A stretch of 40,384 nt of DNA. Source: JBPRGH01 sp051418055. Lineage in GTDB: Bacteria; Bacteroidota; Bacteroidia; Cytophagales; Cyclobacteriaceae. Below, piece after piece: positions 34,289 to 40,384 of the stretch. Numbering within the stretch: position 1 is the stretch's first letter; each line of letters begins with the position of its first letter. The notes beneath the pieces are model-generated. The model saw nothing but the letters and a program-made list of their open reading frames with translations. It was not told the origin of the DNA and ran no database searches. The stretch lies in assembly GCA_051418055.1 (NCBI GenBank), contig JBPRGH010000059.1, positions 1 through 40,384 of the forward strand. Direction: 5' to 3'. A program made the translations under genes and the position numbers.

Positions 34289-34296
34289 TACCTTTG
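34289..34296 (+). promoter_or_regulatory. -7 promoter box for dinB
   Basis: TACCTTTG matches TAnnTTTG. A TTTG lies 15 bases upstream, inside the end of the KAS III gene. No clear LexA-type dyad is seen. Confidence 0.45.
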
Positions 34297-34320
34297 CAGA
34301 TAAATATTTCCGGAGGCTAA

Positions 34321-35403
34321 TTGTCAGAGGCAGTAAGAAAGATAATTCATATTGACATGGATGCTTTTTTTGCATCCGTTGAACAACGTGATAACCCTGC
34401 CCTAAAAGGCAAACCTGTTGCCGTGGGAGGAATCTCAGAAAGAGGTGTTGTAGCAGCAGCAAGCTATGAAGCCAGAAGATTTGGTGTTCGTTCTGCAATG
34501 CCTTCTGTTATTGCCGCACGAAAATGTCCATCACTCATATTTGTTAAACCGCGCTTTGATATTTATAAGGAGGTATCTAATCAAATACGCAGGATCTTTT
34601 ATGATTATACGGACCTTGTGGAGCCACTTTCCCTTGATGAGGCTTATCTTGATGTAACCCATAACAGGAAGAATTTACCCTCAGCTACTCTTATTGCCAG
34701 AGAAATAAAAGCAAGAATTAAAGAAGAAACTGGTTTAACTGCCTCAGCAGGTATTTCGATCAATAAATTTTTAGCTAAAGTAGCATCCGATGTAAATAAA
34801 CCCGATGGATTATTCCTAATCCCACCAAAAGATGCAGAAAATTATGTTGAAAAGCTTTCTATTGAAAAATTTTATGGTATTGGTAAAGTAACCGCTGAAA
34901 AAATGTACAAAATGGGTATCAGAAGCGGGATTGATCTTAAAAAATATTCTGAAGCCGAGCTGGTAAGGCTTTTTGGCAAAACAGGTAGATATTTTTATAA
35001 TATTTCTCGTGCACAGGACCATCGTAAGGTAAACCCCAACAGAATAAGAAAATCACTGGGTGCCGAAAATACTTTTTCACAGGATTTACTAACCCGAGAA
35101 AAGATCCTTGAAGAGCTTGAAAATATTTGCCACACATTATTAGCAAGAATGGAAAGAACAGGTACCAAAGGAAAAACTCTCATATTAAAAATAAAGTATG
35201 CTGACTTCCGTCTTATTACAAGAAGTAAAACAATATCTACCTGGATTACTACACAGAAAGATATCGAGCAGCTTTATACCCCTCTCCTTGACCAGATAGA
35301 GCTTTCTGATGGAATTCGTCTGTTGGGACTTTCCCTGTCAAATTTAAATCACCAACAGCCGGATACTTCATCTCCTGCCGCACAGCTAACGCTGGAATTT
35401 TAA
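34321..35403 (+). CDS. dinB: DNA polymerase IV (Y-family translesion polymerase)
   Basis: 360 aa. Y-family active-site motifs: HIDMDAFFASVEQRD (Asp 12, Asp 14) and PLSLDEAYLDVT (about 101-112). GGISERGVVAAASYEARRFGVRSAMP is the fingers region, with the thumb helix-hairpin-helix GIGKVTAEKMYKMGI and the little-finger region KSLGAENTFSQDL. The last residues, QLTLEF, form a beta-clamp binding motif (QLxLF-type). The start is TTG: a GGAGG at 34312-34316 lies 4 bases before it, and homologues begin just here. It copies past damaged bases with low fidelity. Confidence 0.96.
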   Translation: MSEAVRKIIHIDMDAFFASVEQRDNPALKGKPVAVGGISERGVVAAASYEARRFGVRSAMPSVIAARKCPSLIFVKPRFDIYKEVSNQIRRIFYDYTDLVEPLSLDEAYLDVTHNRKNLPSATLIAREIKARIKEETGLTASAGISINKFLAKVASDVNKPDGLFLIPPKDAENYVEKLSIEKFYGIGKVTAEKMYKMGIRSGIDLKKYSEAELVRLFGKTGRYFYNISRAQDHRKVNPNRIRKSLGAENTFSQDLLTREKILEELENICHTLLARMERTGTKGKTLILKIKYADFRLITRSKTISTWITTQKDIEQLYTPLLDQIELSDGIRLLGLSLSNLNHQQPDTSSPAAQLTLEF

Positions 35404-35536
35404 TTAATAAGAATCTTTGCCTTAGTTTCCCTGTGCTTCTTTCAAAATGAAAGGATATTTTGTTGTTTTGGGCATCAAATTATCTTACTTCCTACCACCA
35501 GGAGAATTTTATCTATTAGGTTTTATATCAAAATTA

Positions 35537-36001
35537 TTAATTGAAATGATATAAGAAAACCAATGTAGCTGTATAGGCAGGTTTTGGATTATCTTTTATT
35601 TCCAAAGTAATTTTTAAATGAGCTTTTGTAACACCTCGAAGATCTGCCAATGATTCCAGGTGAGCACGTAATCTTACCTCACTTCCCTCCACTACTGGCT
35701 GATTAAATCTCAACTTTTCAATCCCATAGTTGATCATCATCTTTAAATTTTTAATCTCCACGATCTGCTGCCATAAATAAGGGGCAACTGAAATAGTCAG
35801 GTAACCGTGAGCAATGGTATTACCAAAAGGGCTTTCTTTTTTAGCACGCTCCTTATCAAGATGGATCCACTGATGGTCCAGGGTAGCATCAGCAAATTGA
35901 TCAATCATTTCCTGTGTAACTTTCAGGTATTCAGAAGTACCAAGCTCTTTTCCTATATAATCTTCGAAATCCTTAAAACTGTGAATTACTATTTGACTCA
36001 T
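35537..36001 (-). CDS. MaoC-like (R)-specific enoyl-CoA hydratase / NodN family
   Basis: 154 aa with a hot-dog fold. The catalytic region reads FADATLDHQWIHLDKERAKKESPFGNTIAHGYLT: Asp 38/42 and His 47, then His 65 of the AHGYLT motif, as in NodN/MaoC dehydratases. These hydrate trans-2-enoyl-CoA or dehydrate 3-hydroxyacyl thioesters. No phaC or beta-oxidation genes are near, so the pathway is not shown. Convergent with dinB across a 133-base spacer. Confidence 0.88.
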   Translation of the reverse strand: MSQIVIHSFKDFEDYIGKELGTSEYLKVTQEMIDQFADATLDHQWIHLDKERAKKESPFGNTIAHGYLTISVAPYLWQQIVEIKNLKMMINYGIEKLRFNQPVVEGSEVRLRAHLESLADLRGVTKAHLKITLEIKDNPKPAYTATLVFLYHFN

Positions 36002-36041
36002 GATAATATTAAAATGCAGCGTTAAAGATAAATCTTATCCT

Positions 36042-37910
36042 TTATCTAAATATATTAAATCGTTTTTTTCTTTTATTATTTTCGTAATTATTAATAATCC
36101 GCTTATAGCGCTTCTGGTTTATTAACAATTCATAGGTCGATTTTATCTCATTAAGCCTGGAATTTAGTTCCAAAAGCTCCTCTTCTTTATTGTACTGGTT
36201 TATTAATGCGATAAATTCCGGATCATTGCTAAGCTGTTGATGGCTTACTCCTTCATAACGGTTCAAAACCTGCTTCTTATGATTAATAATGGTATAAAGA
36301 TCATTTGACTGCCGCCTGAGTTTATCAACCAGATTCTCTTCTTTGTTATTAAGATTATTTACAAGGCCATAGGCAGCAGGAACTCCCACCACCGCAGGTG
36401 CTACTTTTGACAACACCGTATGTGCCGGTAATCCTGCAAAAATTGCTCCCGCTAAACTCACTGCAGATAAGGCAACTGTTGTTGCACGTCTTCTTGATCG
36501 TAGTTTACTATCAACAAACTCTGCACGGTTTTTTATATCCTGAGTTTTCGACATCATCAGGCTCATCTGGCTTTGTAAGTTGTCAAGTTTACTTTTAAGG
36601 ATATCCGGATTGGGCCGATCATAAACCTTTACAGGTATTTGACCTGTAGTTGTCTCGCCTTTTTTATCTTTCACATTGAAAGCGACCTGAATATCTATCG
36701 CCCCCTGCCCTGCTGTAACTAGTTCGTATGAAGGCATGAAGGTTAGCACCCCTGTTTGTTGATCTATTTCCAGACCCTCAAGTGTAAACCCTCCTGCCAG
36801 TGAAAATTCCAGCTCGTCATCAAGATTAGGGTCTTCTGCAATAATTTTATAGGTTTGTTTTAAACCTTCTTTTACACTCCAGCTCGGAATGGCTTTTATC
36901 TTGGGGCTTTTATTTGTCTCTGACCAGGCTACTTCCAGCACCACTTCATCTTTATGTTCCGGATGATAAGCCTCAGCAACAACATATTTGATCCTGTAAA
37001 CCTTGTCATCCTTCATTTCCTTCGAATCAATTTCCCATGTAAGCCTGCCGCTGTTATCATCAAGATTTATATTACTTATTCCATCATCGTGTTCAAATGA
37101 ATAAATTAATTTATCACTGTCATCGTTTTCAATTTGCGGTTGGTATACGAAAGTAAAATCATCTTTAATATTTTTCCGGCTCGGTTTATTTAATATCACC
37201 GGTGGGAAATCCACATCTTTAATATCCATACGCAGGTTAAGATTTCCGGTACTGCCATATTCATCGACAGCATTAATACTCCAATTGATGAAACCATCTT
37301 TAGCCTGCTCCTCACCTGGTTGAAATTTAAAATCAATTTGCTGGGTTGAAGCATTATAATGTACAGAAGAATTCTTTAGTTCTCGCTGATTTACATCACC
37401 ATTAAAGTAATGGCTAAAAAATAATCTACCCGGATTCTCATCCTCTACTGATGCAGTGATATGTATTTTATCTTTTTCCCTTATGCTTACTGAATTCCCG
37501 GATTGCTCAACAGCCTGCCCATTTATAAAAACAGAATTTACAGAAATAACTGGTGGAAAATTTTGTTTCTTCACCTGAACAGTAACTATTTCCTCTGCAA
37601 GAATAGCTCCTGTGGTATCAGTAAGATGAAAAATAATTCCGCGTATCCCAACATCATCAAGCCCGGGTGTCCAGGTAAAGTTGCCAGTATTTTCATCTAA
37701 AAATGCATCTGCGGGTGCCGTTCGCATTTGATATAATGTAGGAATATTTACTTCGGAAGATTTATAAAGCTGAAATTGTAAGGAGGAACCTACATTCACT
37801 TCATAAGTTACAGGGTCTATTTTAAGCTGCTGGGAATAACTTTTATAAAAAATCAGATGAAAAACTCCAATGAGCAGGAGTATATTAAAACGGAATTTGC
37901 TATAGATCAT
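36042..37910 (-). CDS. Large exported protein with cadherin/Ig-like repeats and a hydrophobic hairpin between coiled coils
   Basis: 622 aa. Signal peptide about 1-27 (ending KSYSQ). Residues about 28-430 consist of roughly four tandem beta-sandwich repeats of the Put_Ig / cadherin-like kind, recognised by recurring phrases such as FTWTPGLDDVG, RLTWEIDSKEM and VLTFMPSYELVTAGQG. A coiled coil (about 435-470) follows, then a basic RSRRRAT and two Ala/Gly/Val-rich hydrophobic segments (about 474-518), then a second long coiled coil (about 520-615) with a Lys/Arg-rich end. The C-terminal architecture is unusual; it could insert in a membrane. Transcribed alone. Function unknown. Confidence 0.78.
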   Translation of the reverse strand: MIYSKFRFNILLLIGVFHLIFYKSYSQQLKIDPVTYEVNVGSSLQFQLYKSSEVNIPTLYQMRTAPADAFLDENTGNFTWTPGLDDVGIRGIIFHLTDTTGAILAEEIVTVQVKKQNFPPVISVNSVFINGQAVEQSGNSVSIREKDKIHITASVEDENPGRLFFSHYFNGDVNQRELKNSSVHYNASTQQIDFKFQPGEEQAKDGFINWSINAVDEYGSTGNLNLRMDIKDVDFPPVILNKPSRKNIKDDFTFVYQPQIENDDSDKLIYSFEHDDGISNINLDDNSGRLTWEIDSKEMKDDKVYRIKYVVAEAYHPEHKDEVVLEVAWSETNKSPKIKAIPSWSVKEGLKQTYKIIAEDPNLDDELEFSLAGGFTLEGLEIDQQTGVLTFMPSYELVTAGQGAIDIQVAFNVKDKKGETTTGQIPVKVYDRPNPDILKSKLDNLQSQMSLMMSKTQDIKNRAEFVDSKLRSRRRATTVALSAVSLAGAIFAGLPAHTVLSKVAPAVVGVPAAYGLVNNLNNKEENLVDKLRRQSNDLYTIINHKKQVLNRYEGVSHQQLSNDPEFIALINQYNKEEELLELNSRLNEIKSTYELLINQKRYKRIINNYENNKRKKRFNIFR

Positions 37911-38032
37911 TCTTCTCTACAATACCTTTTCTTTAATCCACTATTTTAAGGCTTTCTTAAATAAAGTACATATAAAAATTTAATGAGTTTGATAGAAAAG
38001 GAAAATTAATCTTACATTAAGAAAGGGCTATA

Positions 38033-38059
38033 AAATAAAAAAGCCGGATAAATCCAGCT
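38033..38059 (-). terminator. Rho-independent terminator, minus strand
   Basis: On the minus strand AGC-T-GGAT-TT-ATCC-G-GCT forms a stem with one mismatch and runs straight into a six-T tract. It lies about 125 bases beyond the histidine phosphatase stop, leaving a transcribed segment between (see the ncRNA candidate). Confidence 0.7.
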
Positions 38060-38170
38060 GCTATTTTAGGGATCTCAACCTGCGCGACCATCAGCTCTTC
38101 TTCGCCATTGCCGCATATCATTGTCAACAGATAATGTTGTTTGAACCTATTACGTTTATTGTAAATAAAA
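38042..38170 (-). ncRNA. Possible small RNA or structured 3' UTR
   Basis: Between the phosphatase stop and the terminator lies a stretch (about 38075-38130) that is clearly richer in G+C than the spacers around it, ending in a textbook terminator. A 34-codon frame (ATG near 38127, MICGNGEEELMVAQ...) also crosses it. I cannot match it to a known RNA family. Confidence 0.3.
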
Positions 38171-38182
38171 GGTTCATAAATT

Positions 38183-38836
38183 TTAATTATTTTTTTTAGC
38201 CAAAATATTTATTGCCAGATATCCTGTTCCCCCTTTATAAACCAGGCTCCACTCCTTCATTTTCAAATATTTAATCATATACCTGTTATGCCACCCATGG
38301 GCTACTAGCAGTACCATTTTTTCTTTTTTTGCTTTTTGCTCCAGATGATCTGCATTCTCTTTCGCTCTACGCTTTGCCTCAAAAAATCCTTCAGTCTTTC
38401 CGTGACTAATACCAAAGAACCAGAGGATCCGTGACAAAAATGTCCAGAATTTTAGAGGCAATGGAAAATTAAAAAAACGGAAAATATTTTTTTCAAATTC
38501 ACGAAACCTATAATCTGATACAAGGTCAAAATCAGTACCAAATAATAATTCAGCCGAATGTCTGGCACGAGGAATGCTGCTATGATATACTTTATCAACC
38601 GGAAGACCATCAGTGCAAATCGGATTTTTTTTAAAATGCCTGATACCTACCTTATCATATTGTGAAGAATATTCAATAGCTTCTGCTCGTGTATACCACC
38701 TTACTTTCTTTAGATCAGGTTCTCCATGCCTGATAAGGACAATTTGGAAAAAATCATCTTTAAACAGCGATAAGCAACTTTTATCCTTCTGGCTTTGATA
38801 ATATTCTTTTAAATCTTTTATTGAGACGACACTCAT
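38183..38836 (-). CDS. Histidine phosphatase family protein
   Basis: 217 aa. The branch-1 motif is LIRHGEP (Arg 36, His 37, Glu 39), HSSIPRARHSAELL supplies Arg 90, FREFE supplies Glu 113 and LLVAHGWHNRYMI supplies His 180. This is the phosphoglycerate-mutase-like / SixA-like fold. A basic, aromatic insert (about 118-145: FRFFNFPLPLKFWTFLSRILWFF) is unusual and may contact a membrane. Substrate unknown; not a glycolytic GpmA, whose motifs differ. No signal peptide. Confidence 0.85.
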   Translation of the reverse strand: MSVVSIKDLKEYYQSQKDKSCLSLFKDDFFQIVLIRHGEPDLKKVRWYTRAEAIEYSSQYDKVGIRHFKKNPICTDGLPVDKVYHSSIPRARHSAELLFGTDFDLVSDYRFREFEKNIFRFFNFPLPLKFWTFLSRILWFFGISHGKTEGFFEAKRRAKENADHLEQKAKKEKMVLLVAHGWHNRYMIKYLKMKEWSLVYKGGTGYLAINILAKKNN

Positions 38837-38892
38837 GCACAGCCTGATCTTTTTATGTTAGATACAAGCCACAGATAATTTTGTTTTAATTA

Positions 38893-39291
38893 TCAGGCAA
38901 CGCGTAGTTTGGAATTTATAGATTGATTTAATTCTCGTTGGCGAGCCATTATTTCATCCAGATCAAGGTTTAAAGATTTCTTATATAGCTGGTATATCAA
39001 ATCCCATTCAACCTTATCCATAAACCCATCACTATTTGCAATGAGACACATCCATGCTATGTAATCTATTTGCTTTTTTTTAGGTAAATTTTTTAGACCA
39101 ACCACACATTCCTTGAAAAGAATATCTTTTTTAGCATTATTTAATTTTTGTAGCTCATTTTCAAAAAGAGTATTATCAAATTCTTCTATCACTACCATCT
39201 TTTTTCCTAATGCTATCTCCTTCTCATTTACCTTTCCATCTGCATGGATAAGCAGGTAATATAATTTTGCTATAGTTGAATAATCTTTCAT
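38893..39291 (-). CDS. TerB-like protein
   Basis: The ATG at 39291 gives 132 aa (MKDYSTIAKLYYLLIHADGKVNEKE); a GTG at 39312 would add seven residues. All helical. Two D-G-x-(V/M) turns, LIHADGKVNEKEIALGKKM and LIANSDGFMDKVEWDLIYQL, are the tandem acidic sites typical of the TerB fold. It is only distantly related to the TerB-like protein at 11758. A cytoplasmic protein with no informative neighbour; role unknown. Confidence 0.65.
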   Translation of the reverse strand: MKDYSTIAKLYYLLIHADGKVNEKEIALGKKMVVIEEFDNTLFENELQKLNNAKKDILFKECVVGLKNLPKKKQIDYIAWMCLIANSDGFMDKVEWDLIYQLYKKSLNLDLDEIMARQRELNQSINSKLRVA

Positions 39292-39312
39292 TAATGTAAT
39301 TTTTTTATACAC

Positions 39313-39539
39313 TGAGAAAAATGTGCCAATTCTAAAAAGTGCCTTTTAAGCAGTTAATGACAAATTTATTCCTACCATTATCTCCCAAAATAGGAATTCT
39401 TCATATAAACGGGATGTACTATTTTAATAAAAAACTTAATCATCAATAATAGTTATTAATCAGGTGTCATACAAGGATTATTTTAAAAAAAAATAGTTCA
39501 ATAATAATGAACTGGAGACCAGGTATTTATCGGTCCAAA
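39313..39539. other. AT-rich spacer, no gene seen
   Basis: About 225 bases with no convincing frame on either strand. The only feature I can support is the minus-strand terminator at 39485-39513. The remainder should hold the promoter of the TerB-like gene, but no clear TAnnTTTG is seen. Confidence 0.6.
39485..39513 (-). terminator. Rho-independent terminator of the alarmone hydrolase operon
   Basis: On the minus strand AGTTCA-TTATTAT-TGAACT is followed by A and nine T. It lies 27 bases after the HD gene stop. Confidence 0.8.
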
Positions 39540-40097
39540 TTAGCCTGTGACATCATAAAGGCAGCTGTTCAATGTTCTTTTGGCCTTTTCATGTAAAGCA
39601 GGATTTCCTTTATTCATATTATTCAATAATAATTTTCCTTCACGTAAAAACACCCTTGCAAAATCAGGATCATTTTGGGTTATATCTATTGAATTATCAA
39701 TAATATCCGCATATTTTACAGTCTGGGCTTTAGGGTGGGCATCCTGTAACCTTTTTGCCTCGAGTTTTTTTCTTTCTTTTCGGTTAAACTGAGGAAAGTT
39801 AGCTTTTGTATAAATATCAGTCAGATCAACTACCAATGAAATAGTTTCAAGTGCAGCTTTTCTGTCCATAATATTTAATAAATATCTCTCCAGCTCTTCC
39901 GTGGTAACAGGTGTATCTTCCAGAACATCATGAAGCAGTGCTGCGGCAAGAACAGTAAGTTCATCATTATACTCACTGCATAGTTTCATTACCCTCTCAG
40001 GATGCCGGATATATTTTTCTTCAGAATATTTTCTTTTCTGTTCACCATGTGCATCTTCAGCATACTGTCTTACTTTTTCAAGTATTGGTTCATTCAT
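39540..40097 (-). CDS. HD-domain small alarmone hydrolase (SpoT-HD / MESH1-like)
   Basis: 185 aa consisting only of the RelA/SpoT-type HD domain. YAEDAHGEQKRKYSEEKYIRHPERV carries the first metal His (His 32), AAALLHDVLEDTPVT has the His-Asp pair (56-57) and ED(60-61), and TVKYADIIDNS gives the late Asp. HDxxEDT is specific to the ppGpp-hydrolase branch of HD proteins. No synthetase, TGS or ACT domain is present. It probably hydrolyses (p)ppGpp or a related nucleotide. It overlaps the upstream permease gene by 8 bases. Confidence 0.85.
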   Translation of the reverse strand: MNEPILEKVRQYAEDAHGEQKRKYSEEKYIRHPERVMKLCSEYNDELTVLAAALLHDVLEDTPVTTEELERYLLNIMDRKAALETISLVVDLTDIYTKANFPQFNRKERKKLEAKRLQDAHPKAQTVKYADIIDNSIDITQNDPDFARVFLREGKLLLNNMNKGNPALHEKAKRTLNSCLYDVTG

Positions 40098-40384
40098 TTT
40101 TATGGAATTTACTCTTTACCCACTTACCAAATTTTGTAAAAATATTGTCCCCTCCTTCTATACCTTCCTCACCAATAGCATATCCAACAGGCTGTAAAAC
40201 TTCAATTCTATCACAAATAACTTTTACTATTCCCAAAACGGGAATTGCCAGTACCATGCCTGGTACCCCCCAGATAAATTCTCCAAAAACGACAGCTATA
40301 ATAGTCATTACAGGATTCATATCTACCTTATGCCCGACTATATAAGGTTCTAAAATATAGCTTTCAACGAATTGTGTAATGGAA
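40090..40384 (-). CDS. AI-2E family transporter (PerM-type), C-terminal part; 5' end outside window
   Basis: The frame is open to the window edge; the visible part is the last 97 or so residues, reading ITQFVESYILEPYIVGHKVDMNP then VMTIIAVVFGEFIWGVPGMVLAIPVLGIVKVICDRIEVLQPVGYAIG. The sequence from EPYIVG to the P-G-M-x-L-A-I-P helix is the signature end of the AI-2E/PerM family, membrane proteins of 8 TMs. Members have been linked to autoinducer-2 export and Na+/H+ antiport, but most are uncharacterised. It is the upstream partner of the alarmone hydrolase gene. Confidence 0.88.
   Translation of the reverse strand, partial: SITQFVESYILEPYIVGHKVDMNPVMTIIAVVFGEFIWGVPGMVLAIPVLGIVKVICDRIEVLQPVGYAIGEEGIEGGDNIFTKFGKWVKSKFHKNE

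Noticed and set aside
35439..35453. CTTTCA-AAA-TGAAAG hairpin after dinB as a terminator
   Set aside because: The stem is short and AT-rich, and only a broken T-run follows; too weak to list.
38042..38170. 34-codon peptide gene across the GC-rich spacer
   Set aside because: No recognisable start signal, and it reads through the terminator stem; kept only as an alternative to the RNA candidate.

Overview
The window is low-GC (by eye in the high 30s percent) chromosomal DNA of a Bacteroidota member, most likely a free-living Cytophagales-type bacterium. Supporting signs are a surface protein ending in a CHU_C / type IX secretion sorting domain, a DUF4494 protein, a CarboxypepD_reg-like TonB-dependent receptor, a 7TMR-DISM protein, and -7 boxes of the Bacteroidota form TAnnTTTG before several genes. 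I see no rRNA, tRNA, CRISPR array, phage or plasmid genes. Five well-supported genes start at TTG.

Layout. 1-2.6 kb: the 3' end of a Lys/Glu-rich coiled-coil protein, a small lipoprotein, a P-loop kinase, the ribosome-rescue hydrolase arfB and a tiny membrane protein. 2.6-3.6 kb: a hairpin-rich block holding a REP-associated (RAYT/IS200-type) transposase gene between two direct copies of a double hairpin. 3.6-12.1 kb: an exported M20 amidohydrolase, a 1064-residue SBBP/PKD/CHU_C surface protein, a small exported protein, a DUF4494 protein, a PagL-type outer-membrane lipid A deacylase, a haloalkane-dehalogenase-like alpha/beta hydrolase and a TerB-like protein. 12.2-17 kb: hrpB helicase, a divergent PRPP synthetase and a 7TMR-DISM protein that lacks an output domain. 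17.1-25 kb (minus strand): a TonB-dependent receptor, then a gluconate operon read as serine hydrolase, gntK, gnd, gntP, and a PepSY iron-type membrane protein with a candidate operator. 25.2-25.5 kb: a small two-TM reading frame without a normal start codon. 25.5-30.6 kb: an SDR, and a tightly coupled three-gene locus of outer-membrane TPR/beta-barrel, processive GT2 synthase and membrane-anchored GH26. 30.8-40.4 kb: an IF2-N-like protein, CBS protein, outer-membrane barrel, KAS III, dinB, MaoC-like hydratase, a large cadherin-like protein, a histidine phosphatase, a second TerB-like protein, a small alarmone hydrolase and the end of an AI-2E family permease.

The locus closest to a self-contained, possibly undescribed system is 26264-30554. 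Its overlapping genes (TAATG, then ATGA) supply an outer-membrane exporter with periplasmic TPRs, an inner-membrane beta-glycan synthase and a periplasm-facing GH26 hydrolase. This is the part list of a synthase-dependent exopolysaccharide machine (compare Pga, Alg and Bcs), but with GH26 as the hydrolase and no visible PilZ domain. The gluconate operon is a complete import-phosphorylation-oxidation route into ribulose 5-phosphate, with an exported serine hydrolase as its first gene.
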